NCBI GenBank assembly: GCA_016286035.1 | Contig: JAEERY010000053.1 | Span: 1 to 64,000 of the forward strand | DNA: 64,000 bases | Direction of reading: 5' to 3' | Source of the DNA: Lachnospiraceae bacterium | Lineage (GTDB): Bacteria > Bacillota > Clostridia > Lachnospirales > Lachnospiraceae | Shown here: one piece after another, positions 18,383-26,827 of the stretch | Layout of the letters: each line of letters starts with the position of its first letter | Numbering within the stretch: the first letter of the stretch is position 1 | Position numbers and translations under genes: made by a program | Notes under the pieces: generated by a model | Told to the model about the DNA's origin: nothing | Databases searched by the model: none | Seen by the model: the letters and a program-made list of their open reading frames with translations, nothing else

Positions 18383-20698
18383 ATGAAATGCATATTGCTG
18401 GCCGGCGGTCGCGGAGACCGCATGTGGCCATTATCAAGAAAGAATTATCCCAAACAGTTCATCAAAATAAAGAACAATCATTCCATATTTCAGGAGACGA
18501 TAGCCAGAAATATGGCTTTTTGTGATGAGTTTATTATTATCACGAATCAGGATTTTCAGTCTATCATAGAAGATCAGATGAAGGCTTTCAAAGGTCTTAC
18601 CTACAGATGCATATTTGAAGAGACGGGACACGGCACTGCACCCGCGGTTGTGTTATCAAGTCTTCAGCTTGCACAGTCTGAGATGATCTTTGTGGTCGCT
18701 TCCGACCAGCTTATCTCCGGAACAAAGTATAAAAACAGCATACTTAAAGCAAGAGAGCTTGCCGAAAAAGGAAATATGGTCGCATTTGGAATGGATATAA
18801 TAAGTCCCGATACCAGATACGAGTATATTCAGTACAGTGAGAATGACATCATAGATTTCATATCATCACCAAATGAGCTGGAGGCGATGTCTTTTAAGAG
18901 TGCGGGAAATTATTACATCAATGCGGGTATGTATATGTACCGCAACGGTGATTTTCTAAATGAGCTTTCAAAGACCGATCCGAAGATGAAGGAGCTTTGT
19001 GAAAAAGCTTATACATACAAGACGATAAAGGGTAACTATGTATACTACAGCAGCGATGTTTTAAAGGAACTTCCTCATGTAAACATGGAAAATATCCTTA
19101 TTAACGTCGACGGGAACTGCAAGGTCGTATACTGTGATTTTGACTGGCAGGATGTCGGAGGTCTGGATGATCTAGAAAATGTCGCTCTTCAGGATGCGAT
19201 GGTCATCGGAACAAACGGCAAACGTGATCCCGTTATCTCAAACAGATGTGAGAATACCACCGTAATAAACAGATGTGACAAAAAGCTTGTCATGGTCAAT
19301 CATCTTAAGGATGTTTTGGTCGTTAATACGGATGATGCCGTATATATAGGTGAGAAAGGGCAGTCAAACGATCTTAAGGAGATAATCCTTGAGAGCAGGG
19401 ATCTTTGGGATTATTTCAATAAGAGCCCGCTCTACTATAGGAAATGGGGCAGCTACGAGATAATCAGTGAAGATGTGAACGAAGGATATCAGGTAAGAAA
19501 GGTTTCCGTGATACCCGGTAAGACCATATACCTTCATAAGCATGCGAGAAAGACAGAGAATATAAATGTTGTAAGCGGAAGATGCAAGGCTGTCGTTGGT
19601 GACTCATCGGTCATTCTAAATCCCGGTGATATCTTATCCATACCGGAACAGACTGAACACCAGATAAGCTGCATAAGTGAAGATAATCTGATATTTATAG
19701 AGACTTCTCTCGGTGCAGAGAACAGAAACGATGATATCATTTCTGTTGAGAGCAAGGATATGTCCGAAAAGGATCTCGGATTCGAGATAGATCCTTTTGT
19801 ACTATTAAAGCCTGCATACAAGGATTATCTGTGGGGAGGAAACAGGCTCAAAAAGCTCTATAAGAAAAAGACCGAGCTTACACCTCTTGCTGAGAGCTGG
19901 GAGCTTTCAGCCCATCCCGATGGTCAAAGTACCGTATCATCGGGAAGATTTGACGGACTTTTGTTCGGAGATTATCTTGATCACATCGGTGAGGATGCTC
20001 TCGGATGGAAATATCAGGGACTTAATCATTTTCCGTTGATGATAAAGCTCATAGATGCAAAGAAGGATCTTTCCATACAGGTTCATCCCGGGGATGAATA
20101 TGCACTGGTCCATGAGAATGAATACGGAAAGAGCGAGTTCTGGTATATCATAGACTGCGATGAAGATTCATATATTTACCTGGGATTCAACAGGGATGTC
20201 ACCGATAAGGAAGTTAAGGAAGCCACAGCAAACGGAACGATACTTGATCTTTTGAACAGATTCAAGGTTAAGCCCGGAGAAAAGTATTTTATTCCGGCAG
20301 GTACGGTCCATGCGATAGGAGCGGGCTGTCTTATTTGTGAAGTTCAACAGAATTCAAACTCGACATACAGGATATATGACTTTGACCGTGTAGATAAGTA
20401 CGGCAACAGGCGTAAGCTTGATGTCAGCAAGGCCATGGATGTCGTCGATTTTGATAAATACATTCCGGGAAAAGAAAGCAAATACTTCAATGTGAGGATC
20501 AAGAAGTGTCAGGATTCCGGTGTTCTTATAGTGACCGAAGAATCGTTTGCTGCTCTTATAATACTTGATGGAAGCGGCGGCATATCACATAAAGGAGATC
20601 AGCTTGAATTCAGGAAGGGAGACTGTATATTTGTTCCCGCAAAGAATGCACGCATGAAGCTTTCTGGTGAGTTTGAATACATAGATGTAAGAATATAA
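18383..20698 (+). CDS. Fused mannose-1-phosphate guanylyltransferase / cupin / class I mannose-6-phosphate isomerase
   Basis: A 771-residue, three-part enzyme. Residues 1 to ~270 are a nucleotidyltransferase opening with LLAGGRGDRMWPLSRKNYPK, the ManC signature. Residues ~345-450 are the cupin domain of bifunctional ManC proteins (VRKVSVIPGKTIYLHKHARK, then SGRCKAVVGDSSVILNPGD). Residues ~470-771 are a class I mannose-6-phosphate isomerase of the ManA type, with DYLWGGNRL, LSIQVHPGDEYA, FIPAGTVHAIGAG and CEVQQNSNSTYRIYDFDRV. It would take fructose 6-phosphate to mannose 6-phosphate and mannose 1-phosphate to GDP-mannose. The phosphomannomutase step is not in the window. The cupin has lost part of the usual His-rich loop, so the ManA part probably does the isomerisation. 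The reading frame is continuous, so this is a true fusion. A terminator follows. Confidence 0.9.
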   Translation: MKCILLAGGRGDRMWPLSRKNYPKQFIKIKNNHSIFQETIARNMAFCDEFIIITNQDFQSIIEDQMKAFKGLTYRCIFEETGHGTAPAVVLSSLQLAQSEMIFVVASDQLISGTKYKNSILKARELAEKGNMVAFGMDIISPDTRYEYIQYSENDIIDFISSPNELEAMSFKSAGNYYINAGMYMYRNGDFLNELSKTDPKMKELCEKAYTYKTIKGNYVYYSSDVLKELPHVNMENILINVDGNCKVVYCDFDWQDVGGLDDLENVALQDAMVIGTNGKRDPVISNRCENTTVINRCDKKLVMVNHLKDVLVVNTDDAVYIGEKGQSNDLKEIILESRDLWDYFNKSPLYYRKWGSYEIISEDVNEGYQVRKVSVIPGKTIYLHKHARKTENINVVSGRCKAVVGDSSVILNPGDILSIPEQTEHQISCISEDNLIFIETSLGAENRNDDIISVESKDMSEKDLGFEIDPFVLLKPAYKDYLWGGNRLKKLYKKKTELTPLAESWELSAHPDGQSTVSSGRFDGLLFGDYLDHIGEDALGWKYQGLNHFPLMIKLIDAKKDLSIQVHPGDEYALVHENEYGKSEFWYIIDCDEDSYIYLGFNRDVTDKEVKEATANGTILDLLNRFKVKPGEKYFIPAGTVHAIGAGCLICEVQQNSNSTYRIYDFDRVDKYGNRRKLDVSKAMDVVDFDKYIPGKESKYFNVRIKKCQDSGVLIVTEESFAALIILDGSGGISHKGDQLEFRKGDCIFVPAKNARMKLSGEFEYIDVRI

Positions 20699-20707
20699 GG
20701 TTTATTA

Positions 20708-20740
20708 GCCGACAGGGTTTAAATGCTCTGTCGGTTTTTT
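20708..20740 (+). terminator. Rho-independent terminator after the GDP-mannose enzyme gene
   Basis: CCGACAG (20709-20715) pairs with CTGTCGG (20728-20734), then TTTTTT. Confidence 0.92.
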
Positions 20741-20835
20741 ATGTCCTTTAATTACAAACAATTTTCTGACAAATTCAACAATGAACGCACAATGGTACTT
20801 TTGAACGAAAAATTGTTACAATTTGCACAAAGATG

Positions 20836-20864
20836 TTGATAAGTTGTCTAAAATTTAGTAGAAT
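20836..20864 (+). promoter_or_regulatory. Promoter for the EF-G-like gene
   Basis: TTGATA (20836-20841), 17 bases, TAGAAT (20859-20864), 44 bases before the ATG. An AT-rich 100-base stretch upstream contains no other feature that I can name. Confidence 0.65.
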
Positions 20865-20908
20865 ATTACGCATAGGGCACAAGCCAAAAACTACTTGGAG
20901 GTTACTTT

Positions 20909-23002
20909 ATGAATATTTACACTACTGACAAAATTCGTAACGTCGTTCTGCTTGGTCACGGTGGTAGCGGAAAGACTTCACTGGCTGAAGCTGCCGGCTA
21001 TCTGGCAGGTATTACCTCACGTATGGGTAAGGTTTCCGACGGAAACACCATAAGTGATTTCGGTAAGGAGGAGATCAAGAGGAATTTCTCGATCGCTACA
21101 TCCGTTATCGCGCTTGAATGGGGTGATTGCAAGATAAATCTTATAGATGCTCCCGGATTCTTTGATTTCGCAGGAGAGGCAGAGGAAGCTGCAAGTGCTG
21201 CAGATGCTGCGATCATAGTTGTCAACGGTAAGGCAGGTATAGAAGTCGGAACAGAGAAGGCATGGGCTCTTTGTGAAAAGTACAAACTCCCCCGCATGAT
21301 CTATGTTTCAAATATGGATATAGACAACGCATCTTTCAGACAGGTTGTTGAAGACCTGACCGCGAAGTACGGTAAGAAACTTGCTCCTTTCCATCTCCCG
21401 ATAAGAGAGAACGAGAAGTTTGTCGGCTACGTAAACGTTATAGCTGAGCAGGGCTATCGCTGGGAAGGAAAAGAAGTTAAGGAATGCGATGTTCCCGATT
21501 ACAATAAAGAAAACCTCGGTATCTGCAGAGATACTCTTATGGAAGCTGTTGCAGAGACAAGCGAGGATCTCATGGAGAGATACTTCGGCGGTGAGACATT
21601 CACTGAAGCCGAGATCAGAGCTGCATTAAGAACAAGCGTTAACGATTGTTCGATAGTTCCAATGACAATGGGAAGCAACACTCTGTGCCAGGGTGTTTAC
21701 ACACTGCTTGATGATATCGTTAAGTATCTTCCGAGTCCCGAGAACAGAACCGTTGCCGGCGTTTCAATGAAGACCAACGAAGTATTCGAAGCAAACTATG
21801 ACTTCTCTAAACCTAAGAGTGCTTACATCTGGAAGACTATCGTTGATCCGTTCATCGGTAAGTACAGCCTGATAAAGGTTTATTCGGGTGTATTCAAGGC
21901 AGGCGATGAGATCTATAACAAGGATAAGGATGTTGAAGAAAAGATCGGTAAGCTCTATGTTCTTCAGGGCAACAAGCCTTTTGAAGTAAACGAGCTTCAT
22001 GCTGGTGATATCGGTGCCATCGCAAAGCTTACCGCTGCACGTACAGGCAACACGCTCTCTACAAAGGCTAATGTTATACAGTACGGCAAGGTTGAGCTTC
22101 CCGTTCCTTACACATACAGAAGATACAAGGCTGTAAACAAGGCTGATATCGATAAGATCAGCCAGAGTTTGCAGAAGATGATGCATGAGGATATGACGCT
22201 TAAGAACGTCAACGATTCGGAAAACTCACAGCTTCTCCTTTACGGAATGAGTGAGCAGCATCTTGATATCGTTGCAAGCCGTCTTGAAAATGAGTATAAA
22301 GTAAAGATCGAACTTTCTATGCCTAAGGTTGCATACAGAGAGACGATCAACAAGAAATCCGATGTAGAGTATAAGTATAAGAAGCAGTCTGGCGGTCACG
22401 GTCAGTACGGTCACGTTAAGATGACATTCGAACCCAGCGGAGACATCTCTACAGCTTATGTGTTTGAACAGACGGTTGTCGGCGGTGCGGTTCCCAAGAA
22501 CTTCTTCCCTGCAGTTGAAAAGGGTCTTCAGGAATCTGTTCAGAGAGGTCCTCTTGCCGCATATCCCGTTGTCGGAGTAAAGGCAGTTTTATACGATGGT
22601 TCTTACCATCCTGTTGATTCTTCCGAAATGGCATTCAAGATGGCTACCATTCAGGCATTCAAAAAAGGCTTCATGGATGCTAAGCCGGTACTTCTTGAGC
22701 CCATCATGAGTCTTAAGGTTACCGTTCCGGATGCAAATACCGGTGACGTTATGGGTGACCTCAACAAGAGAAGAGGAAGAGTGCTTGGCATGAATCCCAC
22801 ATCTGACGGAAGACAGACCGTTGAAGCTGAAGTTCCGATGAGTACGATATTCAATTATTGTACGGATCTTCGTTCAATGACAGGTGGTGCAGGTGAATAT
22901 GCTTACGAATTTGTAAGATATGAGCAGTGTCCTTCGGATGTTCAGGAGAAGGAAGTTGCTGCAAGAGCTGCAAAGGTTGCAGAGAACGCTGCGGAAGAAT
23001 AA
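20909..23002 (+). CDS. Elongation factor G-like GTPase (EF-G paralogue)
   Basis: A 697-residue protein with all five EF-G domains, but a divergent GTPase centre. The P-loop is GHGGSGKTS (residues 16-24) in place of AHIDAGKTT. Switch II is DAPGFFDFAGE, so Phe84 replaces the histidine that drives GTP hydrolysis in true EF-G. The NKxD motif reads SNMD. The domain IV region (KQSGGHGQYGHVKM) and domain V (DLNKRRGRVLGM) are conserved. It belongs to the EF-G-like or EF-G-2 group, whose members bind ribosomes but whose cellular role is unsettled. It is not next to rpsL, rpsG or tuf, unlike the housekeeping fusA. It has its own promoter and an AGGAGG-like site (TTGGAGG), and stands alone. Confidence 0.9.
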   Translation: MNIYTTDKIRNVVLLGHGGSGKTSLAEAAGYLAGITSRMGKVSDGNTISDFGKEEIKRNFSIATSVIALEWGDCKINLIDAPGFFDFAGEAEEAASAADAAIIVVNGKAGIEVGTEKAWALCEKYKLPRMIYVSNMDIDNASFRQVVEDLTAKYGKKLAPFHLPIRENEKFVGYVNVIAEQGYRWEGKEVKECDVPDYNKENLGICRDTLMEAVAETSEDLMERYFGGETFTEAEIRAALRTSVNDCSIVPMTMGSNTLCQGVYTLLDDIVKYLPSPENRTVAGVSMKTNEVFEANYDFSKPKSAYIWKTIVDPFIGKYSLIKVYSGVFKAGDEIYNKDKDVEEKIGKLYVLQGNKPFEVNELHAGDIGAIAKLTAARTGNTLSTKANVIQYGKVELPVPYTYRRYKAVNKADIDKISQSLQKMMHEDMTLKNVNDSENSQLLLYGMSEQHLDIVASRLENEYKVKIELSMPKVAYRETINKKSDVEYKYKKQSGGHGQYGHVKMTFEPSGDISTAYVFEQTVVGGAVPKNFFPAVEKGLQESVQRGPLAAYPVVGVKAVLYDGSYHPVDSSEMAFKMATIQAFKKGFMDAKPVLLEPIMSLKVTVPDANTGDVMGDLNKRRGRVLGMNPTSDGRQTVEAEVPMSTIFNYCTDLRSMTGGAGEYAYEFVRYEQCPSDVQEKEVAARAAKVAENAAEE

Positions 23003-23027
23003 GATCCTTTCGGTTAATATGTTATAC

Positions 23028-23070
23028 AAAGAAGAGAGCTCGGATGTTTATCATTCCGGGCTTTCTTTGC
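23028..23070 (+). terminator. Hairpin terminator after the EF-G-like gene
   Basis: AAAGAAGAGAGCTCGGA pairs imperfectly with TCCGGGCTTTCTTT around a ten-base loop. The T run is part of the stem, so efficiency is uncertain. Confidence 0.6.
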
Positions 23071-23105
23071 GTCATGTCATGAATGTGAGGCAGATCAGCT
23101 CGGAC

Positions 23106-23133
23106 TTGAAAAATAACAGATTTCTTATATAAT
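23106..23133 (+). promoter_or_regulatory. Promoter for the MraY-like gene
   Basis: TTGAAA (23106-23111), 16 bases, TATAAT (23128-23133), about 45 bases before the chosen ATG. Confidence 0.65.
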
Positions 23134-23176
23134 AAGATAAGTGTGGTTTGGTGTAGTATGCCTATACGGAGAATAT

Positions 23177-24142
23177 ATGATAAATTCTATGTCAGGTAAC
23201 ACAACATTTATAAGACTTGTCGGAGTGATATTTGCATTCTTTGCAACCTTTGTTCTGACCAAGTACGGGATGAAAAAACTTCCTACGGACAAGGGAAGGG
23301 AATTTGCTCATGACGGCAAGCTTTCTGCCGGCAAGCCAAGAGGTGCCGGTCTGTTTTTTGTGTGTGTATTCCTGTGTGCGGCTATGCTCTTTGCCGATCT
23401 TAATGCAGAGCTTATCATGTATCTTCTTTTGGTATTTGCATGCATGCTCTCGGGATACCTTGATGACAGGGCAGCAAATCCTTGGGGTGAATATAAGAAA
23501 GGCGCTCTTGATCTACTGATCGCAGTCCTGGTGGCTGCAGATTATCTTAAGTTCAATGAGTCACAGATCACGTTCAGACTGTTTGGCGGAGTCACATACC
23601 ACGTACCTGAATGGCTTATGATCATACTCATAGTCGCACTTGTATGGGGAGCCATAAATGTAACAAACTGTGCTGATGGAGTGGACGGACTTTCGGCAAC
23701 ACTGACCATCATAACCCTTGGCGGTTATTATGTGTTCAGCAGATTTGCTTCAAGGGATGATCTTGGATATTATCTTATTCTGTTTATGACATGCCTGCTT
23801 GCATATCTGTGGTTTAATGCAACACCCAGCATTCTTTTAATGGGAGATGCGGGATCGCGTTCCATGGGCATAGTGATAGCGATAGCCGCAATAAAGAGCG
23901 GAAGCCTGTTTTTGTATCTGCTCTTATCGATAGTACTGATACTTGACGGCGGACTCGGACTTATAAAGGTAGCGCTTTTAAGATTCTTTAAGATCCATAT
24001 CCTAAAGAATACAAGGACACCTCTGCATGATCAGGTAAGGAAGAACATGGGATGGTCAAACACCCAGTGTGTCTACAGATTTTCTATCATACAGATAGTT
24101 GTGACACTTACAGTCCTGTATCTGATATATGCAACGTTTTGA
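23177..24142 (+). CDS. MraY-like glycosyltransferase family 4 membrane transferase
   Basis: A 321-residue polytopic protein with about ten hydrophobic segments. It shows the phospho-sugar:polyprenyl-phosphate transferase motifs AGKPRGAG, NCADGVDGLSA and MGDAGSRSMGI. A GTG at 23141 could extend it, but that lies on the edge of the promoter; the ATG at 23177 has GGAG five bases upstream and is preferred. True MraY has HHHFE before GW near the C-terminus, while this protein reads TPLHDQVRKNMGW, so only one His is kept. It may be the MraY of this lineage (making lipid I for peptidoglycan) or a paralogue for another undecaprenyl-linked glycan. It is far from any division or wall gene cluster. Confidence 0.8.
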   Translation: MINSMSGNTTFIRLVGVIFAFFATFVLTKYGMKKLPTDKGREFAHDGKLSAGKPRGAGLFFVCVFLCAAMLFADLNAELIMYLLLVFACMLSGYLDDRAANPWGEYKKGALDLLIAVLVAADYLKFNESQITFRLFGGVTYHVPEWLMIILIVALVWGAINVTNCADGVDGLSATLTIITLGGYYVFSRFASRDDLGYYLILFMTCLLAYLWFNATPSILLMGDAGSRSMGIVIAIAAIKSGSLFLYLLLSIVLILDGGLGLIKVALLRFFKIHILKNTRTPLHDQVRKNMGWSNTQCVYRFSIIQIVVTLTVLYLIYATF

Positions 24143-24195
24143 ATGAAAATTGCTAAGTAAAGCGTGAAGGCGCTTTGATCATAAAGGAGATTAAA

Positions 24196-26622
24196 ATGGA
24201 AAAAGTATACAACCACCATGAGGTGGAAGCAAAATGGCAGAAATACTGGGAGGAAAATCAGACATTCAAGACTGATGTATGGGATTTTTCAAAGCCCAAA
24301 TTCTATGCTCTTGATATGTTCCCCTATCCTTCGGGAGTAGGACTTCATGCAGGTCATCCGGAAGGCTATACGGCTACGGATATCGTTTCACGTATGAAGC
24401 GTATGCAGGGCTACAATGTTCTTCATCCCATGGGCTATGATTCCTTCGGACTTCCGGCTGAGCAGTATGCCGTAACGACAGGAAATCACCCGAACGGATT
24501 CACGGAACAGAATATAAAGACGTTTACAAAGCAGCTTAAGGAACTCGGATTTGATTATGACTGGTCTAAGTGCCTTGCAACTTCAGATCCCAAGTTCTAT
24601 AAATGGACACAGTGGATATTTGAGAAACTCTACGAGGCAGGTTATGCAAAGCTTATCGACATGCCTGTAAACTGGTGTGAGGAACTTGGCACCGTTCTTT
24701 CAAACGATGAAGTTATAGACGGAAAGTCTGAGCGTGGCGGATATCCCGTTGTAAGAAAGATGATGAAGCAATGGGTCATCGACCAGGTTGCATTTGCAGA
24801 TGAGCTCCTTGAGGGTCTTGAGGAGATAGACTGGCCAGAATCTACCAAGGATATGCAGAGACACTGGATCGGACGTTCAGAAGGTGTGGAAGTAGAGTTT
24901 GAGATAGTCGGCGGCGGTAAGTTCAGTATATATACAACCTGTATAGAGACCATCTACGGAATAACGTTCATGGTACTTGCTCCTGACGGAGATATCGTAA
25001 AGGGTCTCATGGACAGGATCGAGAATAAGGATGAGGTCAATGCATATATTGCAGAGACACTTAAAAAGAATGATATGGACAGGACCGAGCTCAACAAGAC
25101 CAAATCAGGCTGTGAGCTTAAGGGTATACATGCGATAAACCCTGTTAACGGTAAGGAAGTAAGAGTATTCATAGGTGATTTCGTACTTGCTTCTTACGGT
25201 ACAGGTGCGGTTATGGCTGTTCCGAGCCACGATCAGCGTGACTTTGAGTATGCTATCGCACACAACATAGATATGATCCAGGTAATAGACGGCCCCGGTG
25301 CTGATGTCAGCGAGGCTGCTCTTGAGAAGTATGATTATCTTGGAAAAGGCTTTACGCTTATCAATTCCGAAGAGTTTACAGGCATGGTGGTCGAGGATGC
25401 AAAGGAAGCCATCACCGTTAAGCTTGAAAAGATGGGCGTTGCAAAGAGAACGGTAAACTATCACTTCCGTGAATGGATATTTGCACGTCAGCGTTACTGG
25501 GGCGAGCCTGTTCCGGTTGTTTACACAGAGGACGGTAAGATCCATCTTGTACCTGAAGCAGATCTTCCCGTTGTACTTCCCGAGCTTGAGGATTATAAGG
25601 GAAAGAACGGAAAAGCTCCTCTTGAAAATGCTACAGAATGGAAGAATTATAATGATCACGGCATAAAGGGTAAGAGAGAGACTTCCACTATGCCCGGAAG
25701 TGCGGGATCAAGCTGGTATTATTTCAGATATATAGATCCTGATAATGAAAAAGAGTTTGCAAATCAGGAGCTCCTTAAGCACTGGATGCCCGTAGACCTT
25801 TATATAGGCGGCCCCGAGCATGCCGTAGGACACCTTATGTATTCGCGTATATGGAACAGATTCCTTTACAACAAGGGATTGTCTCCTGTAAAAGAGCCGT
25901 TTAAGAAACTTGTTCATCAGGGTATGATCCTTGGTGAGAACGGCATAAAGATGGGTAAGAGATTCCCCGAATTTGTTGTTAACCCGAGTGATATCGTAAG
26001 AGATTACGGAGCTGACACATTGAGACTCTATGAGATGTTCATGGGACCTCTCGAGGTCAGCAAGCCGTGGAGCCCTCAGGGTGTTGAAGGCGCAAGAAGA
26101 TTCATAGGAAGAGTATGGAACTACTTTACCGATCCTTCAAATATCGCTGAAAACAACAAGGAATCACTCAAAAAGCTCTATCATCAGACAGTCAAGAAGG
26201 TCACAGGTGATTTTGAGACTCTCGGATTCAATACAGCCATCGCTCAGATGATGATCTTCATGAATACAGCTACCAAGTCTACATGCCCCAAGGAGTATGC
26301 GGACGGATTCATAAAGATGTTTTCATGCATCTGTCCTCATGTAGGTGAGGAGATATGGAGCATACTTGGTCATGATGACACCATCGCATATGAAGCATGG
26401 CCGGAGTTTGATGCCGAAGCCGTTAAGGAAAACGAGATCGAGATCGGTGTTCAGGTTAACGGTAAGGTTAAGGGAACTGTTCTTCTCGGGGTTACCGAAG
26501 AAAAGGACAGTGCACTTGCAAAAGCTAAAGAAGTTGAAGGTGTTGCCAAGTTTATTGCCGGAAAGACAGTTGTAAAAGAGATATACGTACCCGGCAAGAT
26601 CGTAAACATCGTTGTAAAATAA
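24196..26622 (+). CDS. leuS: Leucyl-tRNA synthetase
   Basis: An 808-residue class I synthetase charging tRNA-Leu. The HIGH motif appears as HAGH within MFPYPSGVGLHAGHPEGYTA. The editing domain (CP1) follows, with SYGTGAVMAVPSHDQRDFEYA. The KMSKS loop reads KMGKR followed by FPEFVVNPSDIVRDYGADTL. The C-terminal VQVNGKVKGTV motif is intact. The start at 24196 is chosen because AAGGAG lies at 24184-24189; an upstream in-frame TTG at 24175 would overlap that site. No T-box leader precedes it. A small stem (AAAGCG/CGCTTT, 24160-24177) sits just upstream. Confidence 0.97.
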   Translation: MEKVYNHHEVEAKWQKYWEENQTFKTDVWDFSKPKFYALDMFPYPSGVGLHAGHPEGYTATDIVSRMKRMQGYNVLHPMGYDSFGLPAEQYAVTTGNHPNGFTEQNIKTFTKQLKELGFDYDWSKCLATSDPKFYKWTQWIFEKLYEAGYAKLIDMPVNWCEELGTVLSNDEVIDGKSERGGYPVVRKMMKQWVIDQVAFADELLEGLEEIDWPESTKDMQRHWIGRSEGVEVEFEIVGGGKFSIYTTCIETIYGITFMVLAPDGDIVKGLMDRIENKDEVNAYIAETLKKNDMDRTELNKTKSGCELKGIHAINPVNGKEVRVFIGDFVLASYGTGAVMAVPSHDQRDFEYAIAHNIDMIQVIDGPGADVSEAALEKYDYLGKGFTLINSEEFTGMVVEDAKEAITVKLEKMGVAKRTVNYHFREWIFARQRYWGEPVPVVYTEDGKIHLVPEADLPVVLPELEDYKGKNGKAPLENATEWKNYNDHGIKGKRETSTMPGSAGSSWYYFRYIDPDNEKEFANQELLKHWMPVDLYIGGPEHAVGHLMYSRIWNRFLYNKGLSPVKEPFKKLVHQGMILGENGIKMGKRFPEFVVNPSDIVRDYGADTLRLYEMFMGPLEVSKPWSPQGVEGARRFIGRVWNYFTDPSNIAENNKESLKKLYHQTVKKVTGDFETLGFNTAIAQMMIFMNTATKSTCPKEYADGFIKMFSCICPHVGEEIWSILGHDDTIAYEAWPEFDAEAVKENEIEIGVQVNGKVKGTVLLGVTEEKDSALAKAKEVEGVAKFIAGKTVVKEIYVPGKIVNIVVK

Positions 26623-26640
26623 TTGAATCAGATGCTTAAG

Positions 26641-26664
26641 TGTTCCATGTGAAAACATGGAACA
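26641..26664 (+). terminator. First hairpin after leuS
   Basis: TGTTCCATGT and ACATGGAACA form a perfect ten-pair stem with a GAAA tetraloop. The following T run is weak (ATTTC), so it may act as an RNA-stabilising or attenuating hairpin together with the second one. Confidence 0.6.
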
Positions 26665-26690
26665 TTTCAAGCAATCTGGCTAATCTGTTC

Positions 26691-26718
26691 ATTCCATGGT
26701 ACGCCATGGAATTTTGTT
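26691..26718 (+). terminator. Second hairpin after leuS
   Basis: ATTCCATGG and CCATGGAAT form a nine-pair stem around TACG, followed by TTTGTTG. The stem sequence repeats TTCCATG from the hairpin 30 bases upstream, so the two could exchange partners. Confidence 0.7.
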
Positions 26719-26827
26719 GCACAAAGAACACATTTTTTTCACAGAATCTTGTAAATTAGAACACAATTAAGAAATAGATTAATATGCAGGATGTTTTGGA
26801 TAATTATGAGGAGAGAGGAGTAACAAT

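Noticed and set aside
23141-23176. GTG start for the MraY-like gene
   Set aside because: It sits within a few bases of the -10 box and lacks a ribosome site; ATG 23177 has GGAG.
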